DNA of 64,000 nucleotides from Rhea pennata (taxonomy: Eukaryota > Chordata > Aves > Rheiformes > Rheidae): NCBI RefSeq assembly GCF_028389875.1, contig NC_084667.1, positions 58,568,570 through 58,632,569 of the forward strand, written 5' to 3'. Made by a program: the position numbers and the translations under genes. The notes beneath the pieces were generated by a model, which ran no database searches, was not told the origin of the DNA, and saw nothing but the letters and a program-made list of their open reading frames with translations. Shown one piece after another: positions 12,571 to 25,400 of the stretch; the first letter of the stretch is position 1, and the number at the start of each line of letters is the position of its first letter.

Positions 12571-15500
12571 GTCTATAAGAATATGCTCTTCAGAATATTG
12601 TGAAAGAAAATTCCTGACCCTCCTGGCACTCTTTTAGCTTTTCTTGTCTGACTTTTACATTTCTGTTTTATGAAGAAAAAAGCTGAAGCAAACACATCTC
12701 ACTGCTAGGCATATTGCATAGTAAATTTTATTTATCAGTGTGCTTTCTGGTTATTTTCTGTGACAAGATATCCAATATGTCAGTTAAAAAGTGGAATCCT
12801 GTGGAGCCTTGTGCAGCTATTTTGCTATGAGGTCTCTTGCCAGCTGACAATCCAGCCCCTTAGCAGTTTCATATCTTTGTGAAACTCTCACCTGCTGCTC
12901 ATTCGATGTTCGGTACTCTTTCTCAGTTAAATCTTGACTATTCTTCCCCTCCCCCCGCCTCCCTGTGACTACTCAATTTCCATGAAGAAATAATACTATT
13001 GAAAGACTGCACATCTTTAGTTATCTTCAGTTTCTTTTTGCTTGGAAGAAAATAAGGAAACAGGCGTTCAGTAAATTTGGGGACTTTGTGTTCTCCTGAT
13101 TTCCTGATTGTCCTTTCAAGTGACCCTTTTTCTGAATTTCTTCTGTGGGTCAGAATCAGACTACCTTTTGTTTTATCCTGGCACTTTAAGGAAAAAAGGC
13201 TAGTGTTAGCACATTCCCTGTGTTGCTGTTCTCAATGGTGAATGTGCATGAAGTTGGCTGCTGAGTTCAAGAGTTGACAGCAGAGGTCTCAGAAATGGTA
13301 ATAGAATATACATGAGAATATGTTGTTGCAGGGGTAGGAGAAGCAAATTATAAATCAGCAGAGAACTTGAAACCTTTACAGATTCCTAAACTGCAAACTC
13401 TAAATGGAGTTTTTCTCGTAATCATCCACAAGAGGCAAAACCAGGTTTCAGTGATTATGATGCTTATAGAATTGCAGTTTTTCTTTTTCTTTTTTTTTAT
13501 TCTCCCTCCCCCCCCCCCCAATCTTTTTTCTCACAGCTTCAACAAACTACCAAGTCCGTAGCCTGGAGCTGGGATCCCTTTATTCAGCCATGGATGTTCA
13601 GCAATGCCAATCATGTCTTGGAACAGTCTCTGAAGCTAAACTACTTCATTAGCTGCTTTTCTTTCTCACCCATGACAGTTCTCTAACCTTCTTGTTTCCC
13701 CGACTCTCGTTCTCAGCATCACATCTCATTTCTTGTATGCTGGTTACAATCTCCTGAAGTCTGTCTTTAGTGCAGTCAATCTAGTCTTGGTGCTTGCTGC
13801 TGAAGCTCTAGTTCAGGCTTTACTTAACTCCCTGGTCTGACTTAGTCTGTTTTTACTCATTTTAAAGAGTAAGTGCAAGTTACTTTCAGTTCAACAGTGA
13901 TTTTTCTCATGTTTCTTCAGATTTTTCTGCCAAGGCATCAGGCTCTGTAGCCTTCAAAGACTAGACCAGGAACAGACAGATGTCTAGTCAAATTATGGAC
14001 TAGACTTCATATTTCCCGTTCCTGATATTATAGAAACTTTTTTTTGCTGATAGTTTTGAGTATGACTTAGTCATTGGGCTCAAGTACTGATTTACGAGGA
14101 TGATTTCCTTAAACTCTGTGCATTTAATGGAGAGGCAGAAAGAGGCTTTCCTGTGGTGGTGGTTGTGTTTTGGGGCACTGATGTGTGGATTCTGCTGGCT
14201 CTATCCCTGCTCTGTTGGTATTAGTAAATATGTGAAATGGTATTGGTGAGAAGTTGCAATGATTTTTGTCTCTTTCCTAGAAAGAAAAGTTTACATCAGA
14301 AAGCAAAGAAAGAATTTTCCTTGTATATTTAGTCTCTGTGGAGCATTCTGTACTTAAAGTTAGGCAGTGTGACTTTTTCTGATATATTAGCTCTGAAGCT
14401 GCAGATGCAGAAAAGAACTACTAGGAGATACGTTTAAGTACAAGTACTTGTTTTAGATTTAGCAAAGGAAGCTACGAGTTTGCAAGAACTATGTAAAAGA
14501 AGAAAGTGTGGGGTTTGTGGGTTTTTGTGTTTGGAACACAAGGTATTTAACTCCCTCCAGTACTGGTAGACTTACTGTTTTAAATGAGAAATGAACTATG
14601 CTTCATTTCTTAATTCTTCTTCCTAAAGTTGAATTATAACTGTAGTGGTTAGGAGTTAATTGTAGAGTAGAGGAAAAAGTTTATACTTAAAATGTCAGTT
14701 AATATGGAAGGAGAATTGAAGTATACCTTTCTTTTGCAAATAGGTGGGTATTTCTCTTGTGTAGATAGGTGTGCTATCTTCCAACTGTGCTCTCTCCTTT
14801 TTCTACTGAGTTTTTTTTGATAAGATCTTACAGACTTTTCTGAATTGCAAGGTAAGCTAGGAAATTATTCAAAGCCATTTTAATGATATATCTTAGGGTA
14901 TTCTTTCTCTGTTGATCTGCCAAATCTTTACATGCTGATCTAAAACTATCACAGTCCAGGATCATAGGCGTTGTAAATCAGTCTTCAACCGTGTTAATTG
15001 TTTTCTCAGCTGCATACTAATTGTGCTTAGTCCTGGTGAATTAGTAAAGTGGCCATGTTATGTAGACCTATTTCTCCTGGCAATTAGACTTACATCACCT
15101 TTTCTCTTCATGTGGGAATATATGATGAAAAGGTTGGAAGATGTTTAATGTGTAAAAGCCCATCATTTCATTCTAAAACCAACTTAAAACAGTATGTCTT
15201 ACACATTGCTACTGAATGGGGTGAACAGTAAAAATTGACAGTGGAGCTGCATAGACTCTACGTACCTTTTATATGATACTGGGGTAGTTCTGCAACTCAC
15301 AGAAGCATGTGAGTAGTGTTGTGCATAGTACTGTACCAGTGCACCATCTTCTCTACCCCACCTCCTACTGTCGTCTTTAATGGTGTAACTTCAATACTAG
15401 GGACGTTTTTCAGAGATAGAGATGGAGGAGTATGAGCTCTGCTGATACTTGTCCCTAGCTACACGCACAGTTAACTAAGACTATACTTTCAGGTGTAGGA

Positions 15501-15740
15501 TTTAAGTCTTGATTTTTCTAAAGCCTTTGAAAAAACATAGAATATTTTACAGATTTGCTGTCTATAATATACATATGTACTTACTTTACGTATTATGTTC
15601 ACAAGATGCATGCACGCACATCTGTTATTAATGCTTTCTGTAATAATGTAGTCTATCAGAAATGCTATATTTGTCTTGTTTATTTAATTGGAACAAAGAT
15701 TGTTCATTTCTCACAGATTTCTTGTTCTACTTCTTTGCAG

Positions 15741-15997
15741 AAATTATCCTAGAGCATGGACACCAGTAAAAAGACAGAACCCCCTTTATCCGTAGAAATG
15801 GTACAGCAAAGGGCCAATCCTGATCGTAGTCCTTCAGCATCAATTTATGTTCCAGAACAAGGCGGCTACAAAGAAAAATTTGTAAATGCAGTGGAGGATA
15901 AGTATAAATGTGAAAAATGTCATCTCATTTTATGCAATCCTAAACAGACTGAGTGTGGACACAGATACTGTGAGACCTGCATGAATGCCTTGTTAAG
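15741..15997 (+). CDS. TRAF3: TRAF3 coding exon 1 (start codon, N terminus and most of the RING)
   Basis: The acceptor ttctttgcag ends at 15740. Fifteen nt of 5' UTR precede ATG at 15756. The exon codes for residues 1-80 plus two bases of codon 81, then donor gtatgt at 15998. It carries the conserved VPEQGGYKEKF block (residues 32-42) and RING ligands C52, C55, C67, H69, C72 and C75. The open frame runs on into the intron to a stop at about 16037, but that extension is intronic because the next residues in the family are SSSPKC, supplied by the next exon. Confidence 0.95.
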
Positions 15998-18900
15998 GTA
16001 TGTTTTCTGTTGTGATAAAATGTGTTCATACCTTTAAATCTTGTGAACTGCTGAAAACCGTATGGACTACACAATAGTTTTGTGAATACTTTAAGTTAAT
16101 GCCCTGTCTGGAAGCAGTCTTCTGCTTGTTGCTTGCTTGCTTATTTCTCACCCATGTGCTGGTACAAGCATTCCTGTGTCATACTGACTTGGTAACTTTT
16201 TTTTTCTGGTTAAATTAGTTTTAGTGTAGATCAAGATGAGGTTAAATAAGCTTTCCTTAAATAGTGTTGAAACTGTGGCAAAGGCATTTCAGTCATATGT
16301 AGTGATGTGTTATATAAGAATTTCATTGCCTGTGCAGTGTAGAGTTAGCAACTGTTTCACTTAACAAAACATAGCATTGGCAGTTACAGAATTCATTTAG
16401 TAATGTGAATTCATGGCTGTAGAAGCCTTCAGAGGCTCCTTAGTGATAGTACCCAGCCTAGCTGTGGACCCAACCTTACAGTTGAGTTTTGGGACTCTTG
16501 GATAAACCTGGTTGCTTGTGGAGCTTCCTTTTCCAATAGCCATATATATCTGTATGTCCTGAGGCTTTATAACTGTTGGTTATGTGGTTCCAGTAGAGTC
16601 AGGAAGGCTGGCTTGCTTATAACTGAGATGTTTAGATTGGAGTGCAGAATGGGTGAGTGAACTTTATGGTCATAAAATGAATGCTGAGAGAGACAAATCT
16701 TTTCTATTCTAGATAAGAATAAAAATAGTTTTTTTAAAAAGAAAAATCTATTGACATATAAGTATTTTTTAAAAGCTAGAAGTATGTTTCCTTGCCCCTC
16801 AGCTTTGATGTATTGCTACTGATTGTGTTCAGTGGTGTGATTTCAAAGCTTAGTCTAATGTACGGTGAGCAGTGTCTGTAAGCTCTAGTCTCTCTGGGCA
16901 TATAAGTAGTCAGTACTCCTGCTGCACCATTGGGAATGTGGAGATGCAAAAGAGAAGAAACTCACTGGGTGTTAAACACTGTGGCTAGTAACAGAGAGGA
17001 TTTGACTTTGAAAGGTCTTTGTGATCCATTGTGCATTTCTTGTGACCAGCTAGGCTAGCTGTAGTTTATACTTCACTTGTATTTTCCTGAGAATATAGTA
17101 TTTCCAAGTCAAGACTACGTGTAGCATAGCAGAAGAGGTGGGAAGATACTACGTTCCCCTGTCACATAAGAATAGCCTTTGTAATAGCCTGGACTAACGT
17201 GAGCAAGAGGTTATAGCTTACTAATCCACTCTTGTAACTTTTTGTCCTACTGCAGCATGACAAATTTAAAAGGGGAAAAAAAAAAGCTCTCAACAGCAAA
17301 AATAAGCTCAAAAATAGGCTTTCTTTTAGGTGTACATGTTTTCGGGTGAGATGTAGTTTATGTTTAAGAAGTGCAATCATTTCTTTCTGGATATATGTTT
17401 TTGGGAAGATCTTACATAGTTTGTAATAGTGACTGCAGAAAAGCAAACACCTTGTGTGCTTGGACATGTGCAAATGGACTGAGCAGACCCTTAGCAATCT
17501 AAGCAGTTAGAATTCTGACGTTTGCTGGAATCTTGGCAGTTTTTTTTCCTGCTGTGAGACATACACATATGCATATTTTAGCTGCAGTATAGTAGGCATA
17601 ATTTCACCATCCTGTCTTATCAACCAGCCTTTTATTGAAAAGGATGCATGGGTAAGACCACCACACTATATCTATAACACTACCCTTTCATTCTAGGTAT
17701 TTCACATAAGCTATTATTTCAGTGTTTGTTGCAAACAAATTTTTTTATTAAAATTAAATTTACAGCTCATTTTTCAAAAAATGAGCTGTATGCCATAAAA
17801 CTAGAAGCAGACTAAACTTACATTATTTCTGTATTTGATACAAAATTTTGTATTTAGTGTCATATGCTGCTGCACACAAACCGATTACATGCTAGCGGTT
17901 CTGTTCCAGGGTTATTTGAGGACAAAAGATTGGGAAGCAGTGTAGATAGCACAATAAAGATTTCTGTTCAGTATGCAGCGATAGTTTAAAAGAGCAAGTG
18001 AGGATGCTTGAGTGCATTCAGTAAAAACTAGAAAAGGGTGATATTGTATTAAACACCATATATCCTCAAGTGGATTAGTTTTTTTTCCTTAAAAAATTAC
18101 AGATATTGAAGCTGCAAGGTATATAAGATGCTCAGAAATGTTATGAGATTCACATAGCACGGTCAATTCAGGGAGCAGAAGTCAGTGAGATAATTTGATT
18201 GAAATAATCAAACTGATTCAGCCTTTTACACTGATCCACAAAGCTACTAACAGCAGTAGTTTGTATATTCTATCGATGAGATGCTTTACAAAATAATTTA
18301 GCCCTTACCTAGTTCTTTTCATCCATAGTACTTTGCAAGGGAGATCAGTGTGATTATCTCCATATTACTTAGGGAAATGGAGCTACAGAGAAATTAAGGG
18401 ATTTGGCTTAGGACATCTAGAAGGTCAGGACCAGAAGTGGCTATAAAAACCCAGATGCCTACACTTCAGTTCAATTTCAATCCTTTAGACTACTCTGTCC
18501 CCTAGTCCAGCTGCTGTGCAAGATATCCCAAATCTTGCTAATTTTGCCTGTTTGCACTGATAGGTTGTGAAATAATGAGAACTTTTGGCTCAGGGGCAGG
18601 CTTTAAAATTGGGAGTGAATTTTGACTTATTCAAGAATACCACTGTTCAGCTGGCTAGAGGCATTGCAGTCGTTTTACTTCCTCAGAAATGCTAGCTACT
18701 GTACACTGAAAACTCAGATTTCAAATCTCTTGAAAAGATGTCACGTTATCTTATTATAATGAATTGTATTCGTTTTTAACGTGCTTTAAGAAGCAATTAT
18801 TGAATAATACTAACCAAGTAAAATGTCTAAAGCTGGAATTCTTGTACTATAGAAACACAGTAGAGTGTTTTTCTGTTTTATTTTCTTTCTAGTTCATCTA

Positions 18901-19443
18901 GTCCAAAATGTACAGCGTGTCAAGAAAGCATAGTAAAAGATAAGGTATTGTTAAAATTGTTTCTTACTTGAATATTGAGTAACATAAATGAGATGTTAGC
19001 GCTTTGTGGGAATTGTTTTTTAAGTCTAATAAACTACCTAGTGAAGATGATTCTGTAACAGAATCTAAGCCATGTATTCTATACATGAAGACAACTCGGT
19101 TTTTACTGTTAGCCACGTGGCAGAAGACAGTGTGCCAGCCATCCGTAATGGTCCAGCCAGGTGTCGCATCCTGTTTTCATAGCAGGGAGCTGCAGCAACA
19201 CATTGTAGCCATTCTCCTATTTATTGAGAGGATGATAACAAATAGCGCATCTCCTGTAAGGATACTGAGACTGTGACAGATCTAGGCAAACCTTACTCCT
19301 GGTTTGGCTCCAGATCAGTGTCTACTGTTTGAATAATCTTATTTTACAATGTTTTGTCCTATGAAACACACTGGAACCAAAGCAGTGTGGTGTTACGGTA
19401 ATCATAATGGAATCGGAATCGGAGCTTTTTCATCTTCTTTACT

Positions 19444-19479
<36 letters not shown>

Positions 19480-22400
19480 GGAAAACTTTGTCTTGCCTTT
19501 GGAAGGTTTAGCATAAAAATTTTTTTTGGTATAGTATTTTGTTTGTGCAGTTTTTACACTAGATTTTTCTGAAGTGTTTGGTTAATTCTTTACTACCTAA
19601 ATATTTTTTCTTCTAACAGTAAATGTTTTGGGTTAAAGGTTAGTGGTTATATTAGTTTCTCCTTTGGATGGCTTGTCTAGCATCTCAGACCAGTAATGAC
19701 AATGTCTAGCTTGTTCATCCTGTCAGCTGGCAGTGTCGTGACTTCTTACCTCCTGATGCGTGCGAATGGGCGGATATGTTACAAAACTTCAAATTCCTCT
19801 AACAAAGGAAGAAGGCCTGAAGGGCAGTGTGTATTAAATGCATGTTAGTCTAACTCTGCAATTCAGTGGTTTTCATGAAACTGAAGACGTCTCTTTTCCC
19901 TTAGAATACTGATGCCTGGGATTACTAAAGCATTTTTAGGCAGTTCTCTCAAAGCTGTTTCAAAATTCTTTCATTATCTTAGCTATGATAAGCAAAACTA
20001 TACCCTTGTTACACTATGAATTATTTCGATAAAATACTTCAGTGCCAACATTGATTATTCAGATGAGATTGGTTGATTCATTAAGCTTCACCGGTGTATC
20101 TAAAAAGTAAACAGAAACCATTGGTTTGTAACAGGCAGTAGGTCAGATGAGGATGGATGGCTGCAGCGCTTCCTTCTGTACTGATGCTGGGGATAGCATC
20201 ACAGTGTCTGTGAACAGACCCAATGTAACTTTTTTTTGTTAGTGTGCAGAACACTTCTGTAATTACATTATTCCCTTGGTGTTCACAGAATCTCAAAATT
20301 AAACTTCTCAATAAAGTAATCGTAACCTTTAAGGTTTCTAAAAAGTCATGAAGGCAATTGCAATTAACTAGAAGTTTTTATCCCTTCATTTTGGATTTCA
20401 AAATAGCAGTAATATTCTTCAGCTCCCTTCTGTGGTTTCTGTCCTTAGCAACAGGGCTTCTTGACAGTGTTAACTGCTTTCGGCTCTTGATCAGTGATTG
20501 CAGTCTTTTATGGCATGTCACCTGTAACAGGTTAAAAATTCAAATCCTAAGCTCTCTATTTCTAACTTTTTTGTAGCTCTATTATAGGAGGAAAAAAAAA
20601 AAAAAAAAAAAAAAAAACCTCCAGAAAGTCTTTTAAACATTAAAATAGGGAGATTTTTAAATCCTACTCAAATCTAAGAACTCAGAAAATTTCTGTAGGT
20701 AGGTGTTAGCACTGAAGTGTATAAACAGTCTAGTAGATTGTGTGACTGCCTTTCTTAAACTCCTGAACCCTCTAAACATCTGTACATTGGTTCTTTTGTG
20801 CCTTATGGTATCATACCTAATACACCAGCTTTCTTATGCAGATATATTACTGGCGAGCAAATGCTCAAAATCTTAGTCCTTTCTAAACTGTATTTATAGT
20901 AAAAGTGAAATAAACAGTAGAGCATCTGCCCAAATATTTTCTTTCATTGGGATGGTTCATGGCAAAGGAATCTTGATGCAGTGCGCATTTAAGAAAAATT
21001 GAATGATTGGGTTTTATTTCTGGCATATAAAGGTAGAATTAAATGACATTATTGTAGTGGAATTGCATGACTTCTATTTTATTTGAACTTGAATATTCTT
21101 GAATAGTTTTAAGTTTTTAAAATGAAGTGGCTTCTGATTTTCAGGTATTTAAGGATAATTGTTGCAGGAGAGAATTACTTGCCCTTCAGATATATTGCAG
21201 AAATGAAAATAAGGGCTGTAAAGAACAACTATCTTTGGGTCAATTACTGGTAAGTAATCTGACATAGTCATAAGAAGGAGAAGGAATGTTGCAAGTGAAA
21301 ACCCCAGTATATTTCTAGATTAGGTTAAGCTTGTGGTTAATCTTACGACTAATAAAAGTTAGAATAGAGTTAAGTTGTTTAGAAATTCTGCTTTTTGATG
21401 ACCTGTAAGGAATTATAGTCAGAAATTAAGAGGTTCTGTGACGGTAATATACTAGAATACAAACATACGATACGAATGGGAGCTGAAGGGAGAGCCAAAA
21501 TTGAGGAAAGATTATAATCTGTGCTTTACAAGTGTGAGAAATTTGAATTCCTTTTTGGTGTCTCTCCTTGAATTTTTTTGGTGTCTTTATATAATTTAAT
21601 TTGTATTTGTTTATTGGTTTATTACTAGTTTTGGTCTTCTGATATGAGTTGTGGTTTTTACTTGGAGTTGTTAAACCTGTTCCATCCCCAGACTTGTACA
21701 AAATAACTTGTAGCTTAGTTTTGTGAAAGTGTAACATGGCAGTAATCCAGTGGTCTGACAACTGGAAGGGATGGTTACACAGCAGTCTACGATGAGATGT
21801 GTAGGTACTTAAATTTGTTTTGAATGACCTAGCTCAGGTACTGAAACTACTTAAACTAACATATGTATTTGTATGGGATAATATACCTTAAAACAAGAAT
21901 GTTTACCCTTGATTAAATTAACTTGTGTGAAATTTGTACCATGTTAGAACACGTTCAGTACTAAGCCAGGTCAGATATGTCTATATTGCTCTGACATCTG
22001 CTCTGTAGGTAAATGGAGCGCGATGTCGGAAACTTATTCCTGAGTAGATTTATTACTGTTTGCTCTTGCACAATACTGTGAACAGGTATCTTAGCTTACT
22101 GTGGTTCTAAGCTTACTTTGGTTCTGAATTTATTTATTATGGAATGTCTTCAAAGGATAAAAGAAATGCACAAAACTTATTTGGCCTGTTTCTTTTCAAT
22201 CTTTCAGACGCATTTAAAAACTGACTGTCAGTTTGAAGAACTTCCGTGTCCTCGTGCTGATTGCAAAGAAAAAATACTGAGAAAAGACTTGCCAGACCAT
22301 GTAGAAAAGACCTGTAAATACCGGGAAACAACTTGTAAATACTGTAAAAGCCAAGTCCCAATGATTACCCTGCAGGTGCAGTATTTATTTTGTATATAGA

Positions 22401-25400
22401 ACAAGATTCCATATATTATAAGGAATAACAACTCTCCCTGTGCTTCTGTTTAGCTGTCGGAGTATTGGCCACTTGGCATAAATTACTAAGTCAAAAAAGA
22501 AAACAGGCTGACTTCACAGAATCACAGAATAGTTGAGGTTGTCAGGGACCTCTGAAGATCATCTGGTCCAGCCCTCCTTACTCAGAGAGTATCAGCTAGA
22601 CAGGGTGCCCAGGATCATGCCCAGTCAGTTTTTGAGTATCTCCAAGGGTGGAGACTCCACAGTATCTCTCTGGTCAACCTGTTGCAGTGTTCAAGCACCC
22701 TGACGGTGAAAGAGTATTTTCTTACGTTCAGTAGTAAAACTTTTGAACTTCAGAACTTTCAAAACGTATTTTTGCTGTGGAAGCACTGCTGCTGCATTGT
22801 CCGAGAATTGTTTTCTTTGTTTTTCTAATGTTCAGATTTTGCGTTTTAGAAAAGAAAATCACATCCATCAAGTAATACCGATCCTAAAATAACTTTTGCT
22901 AAGCATTTCGATTTTTCCATGAGTTGATATAGTACACACAACTACCATTGTAACAATTAAATGCTATACAGGAAGAACATGAGCCTAGCCACCGGCTGGA
23001 GTGATAGTGCCTTTCTATCCAGCCTTTCCTGGTCCTTTGTGAGCTATTATTCCTTTCTTCTGAAAGGAAGAAATAGTGCAACATTAAAACATGTCTTAGC
23101 ATTACCAGTAATGGTATTTGTTACGCCTAGAGAACGTTACTGCTATTCTGGGCGTATAAGTAGCTTGTCTGATACACACCTTACTGTGCTTCAGGGTAGG
23201 TATTGAGAAAGCTATATTTGTTTAACGTGTAACTGGAGTGTGTTTGCATTATTTCCCATTGCACTGTATGATGTTGAATCTCTCTTACTTAAGTAATTTT
23301 AATACTTATTTTTACTTTATTTGTATAGTTTCTATAGTTTGACAATCTCAGATTTTAGAACCTCTTAGTACAGTAAGAGTGATCAAAACTTCATTTTCAT
23401 TTGTACTTTTTGCTATTGTTAGATGAAGTCTCACAATGATGAGAAGCACTGTTTGCAGAGAGGTGCCTTTATGAAAAGGCACAGGCAGAATCTTTCCAAG
23501 TTCTGATTACATCTCTCTCTCGCTTATGGGTATATACTTGCAAAGTTTGGTGCTTCGTGTGTTTTCTGGCGTAAAGTAACTGATGTGAAAAGAGACAGAG
23601 ATTAAGTTTACACTATGCTTATTCTTACAGTTTCATCTTTACATCTGTATCAGAATGTTTACATAGATAGATTATGGATGCTGTTCTCCAAGAATTTTGT
23701 TTAGATTAGAAATTGTTAGACAAAGAATTACATTCAAGAATGCCTAGAGTCTTAACTGACAAAATCAATGAGTATTAAATGAGTCTTGCTGTACAGCTAG
23801 ATTTCCATATCTAACCAATATACTCACAAGCTGCTTGTAGGCATTGGCTTTTTTTATACTGGCAGTGACATTACAATTGCAATGCACTTAAGTTTCAAGA
23901 GTCTGAAACCATCCTAATCTTTTGGAAGAGCACAAAAGTCCATTTTAGTTCAAGAAGTCTCCCTTTAATCAAGTGTTGATGGATTTAACATTTTTCTTAA
24001 AAATAAATGTACTTTTATGAAATCTTTGAACTACCAGTAGCTTTCCAGATACACAGGAACTGAGACAACTTTTAGTCTATCACTTGTTTTAATTTTCAGT
24101 AATTCATGTTTTAGATGCTCTTGTTGGTAATGAGAATGGCATATTATTCTGAACTGCAGAAAAGAGTATTGGTTCTTTTCCAGAATCTTCAACAGTAGAG
24201 TTTTGAGTTGCTGTTGGAGGTGATAACATTTACTTGTCCAAAGAGCTTTAAGTGCAGTTTTATACTGCACTTGTCACTGTTTTGCTTGTATTAAAGTTGG
24301 TACTGGTATTCAACTTCCTGTAATGTTCTAAATAAGGCTACATTTATAAATCACAACATTTCCAAGGAATGTCAAATGTTCTAATATGGTCATTGTTTAT
24401 ATGTTTCAATGAACGTAAAACAAAAAAAAGACAGTTGCTTTGTGGATGCAAAAGCATCTACAATTAGAAGATCAGCAATTGCCTGGTATTGCTTGTTAAT
24501 GTTTTTATTGACTAGATGTGACTATATAAATGCTGATGTCTGTGTTGTGACCTGATAAAGTGTTTCCTAATTGTACTTTAGTAATGAGGATTAGAAGCTT
24601 AATGCTACTCTACAATCAAATGAAGGGCTTTTTTTGAGTTTTCGGTTCAGTTTTCTCACCCAGAGTTTGAGTTCATCTCTAGCTCCTGTAGCCAGCTTTT
24701 TTTTAATGTATGAACAAATGAAGCAGGTCTCAGTGACTTGAACTGAAAATGGTGACAGAGGGGAGCATACCAAGAAAAAAGATATGCAAATGAAAACAAA
24801 AATAATTTTACCGGAGTCCATATGGTTCATGTCTTCATAGAATCCCATGACCTGTGGGGTAGGAAATCCCCGTTGTTGAAGACTAACTCTTCAGTTAGTA
24901 ATGTTAGTTTGCCTTATTTTAGATTGCATTAGTCTTGCCTGCACTGTCACTGGATGAGTTAACTTGTCAATTGTTTTTCTATTTGACCCGTACATATGTA
25001 CATACATGTATTTTATTATAAAGCTACCTTCTTTCATCTTTTTTTCTGGCAGACAAAGATGTGGCATTGTTAAAAGAAAATAATAGCCTGAAATGCTTCT
25101 GAATTGTTCTACTCCTCTAGGGAGAATCTACCAGAATTAAAGTGCTTTTCCCATAAAACTGATAACTGGATAGCAGTATTATGGTGCAGACCTAGAAGGG
25201 CAGCATTACTTAGAGCCTAGGCTTTTCACTACTGCCCTGGCCACAGAAGGATGGTCCTAGTCAGACCTTGCCAAGACAGTCTGGACTCTGCTCCATGGGC
25301 TGAAAGACAACTGAGCTGTTCACAGGCCAGGACTGCCAGTGAACATCTATCTAGAATAGTGAACATTCTATCTAGAATGATAGAATTTATTTATTTATTT

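Larger units (their letters stand above)
1..15740. other. Non-coding region upstream of the TRAF3 start codon (probable 5' UTR intron)
   Basis: No coding exon is recognisable on either strand; open frames are all short and without family resemblance. The region is AT-rich and has no CpG island, so the TRAF3 promoter is probably further left. The first coding exon begins with an acceptor and only 15 nt of 5' UTR, so an upstream non-coding exon must exist. In human, TRAF3 has two non-coding 5' exons with large introns, and one such exon could be hidden here, but I cannot identify it without transcript data. Contents I can name are a CR1 fragment (105-510), a 21-bp tandem duplication (3964-4005), homopolymer and CT tracts, a G-quadruplex motif (5664-5678) and a possible MIR relic. 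Confidence 0.75.
15998..18892 (+). other. TRAF3 intron between coding exons 1 and 2
   Basis: GT-AG intron of about 2.9 kb. It contains a 30-nt near-palindrome (17761-17790) and a MIR-type SINE (about 18303-18505). No other gene is visible. Confidence 0.9.
18945..21144 (+). other. TRAF3 intron between coding exons 2 and 3
   Basis: GT-AG intron of 2.2 kb. It holds a 31-nt poly-T run (19445-19475) directly followed by aacag, and a 26-nt poly-A run (20592-20617). Nothing else is recognisable. Confidence 0.9.

Noticed and set aside
15998..16037. Read-through of TRAF3 coding exon 1 into the intron
   Set aside because: A consensus-like donor at 15998 and the RING continuation in the next exon show this is intronic.
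23050..23069. 8-bp hairpin ttcctttc/gaaaggaa
   Set aside because: Short and of low complexity; expected by chance in a window of this size.
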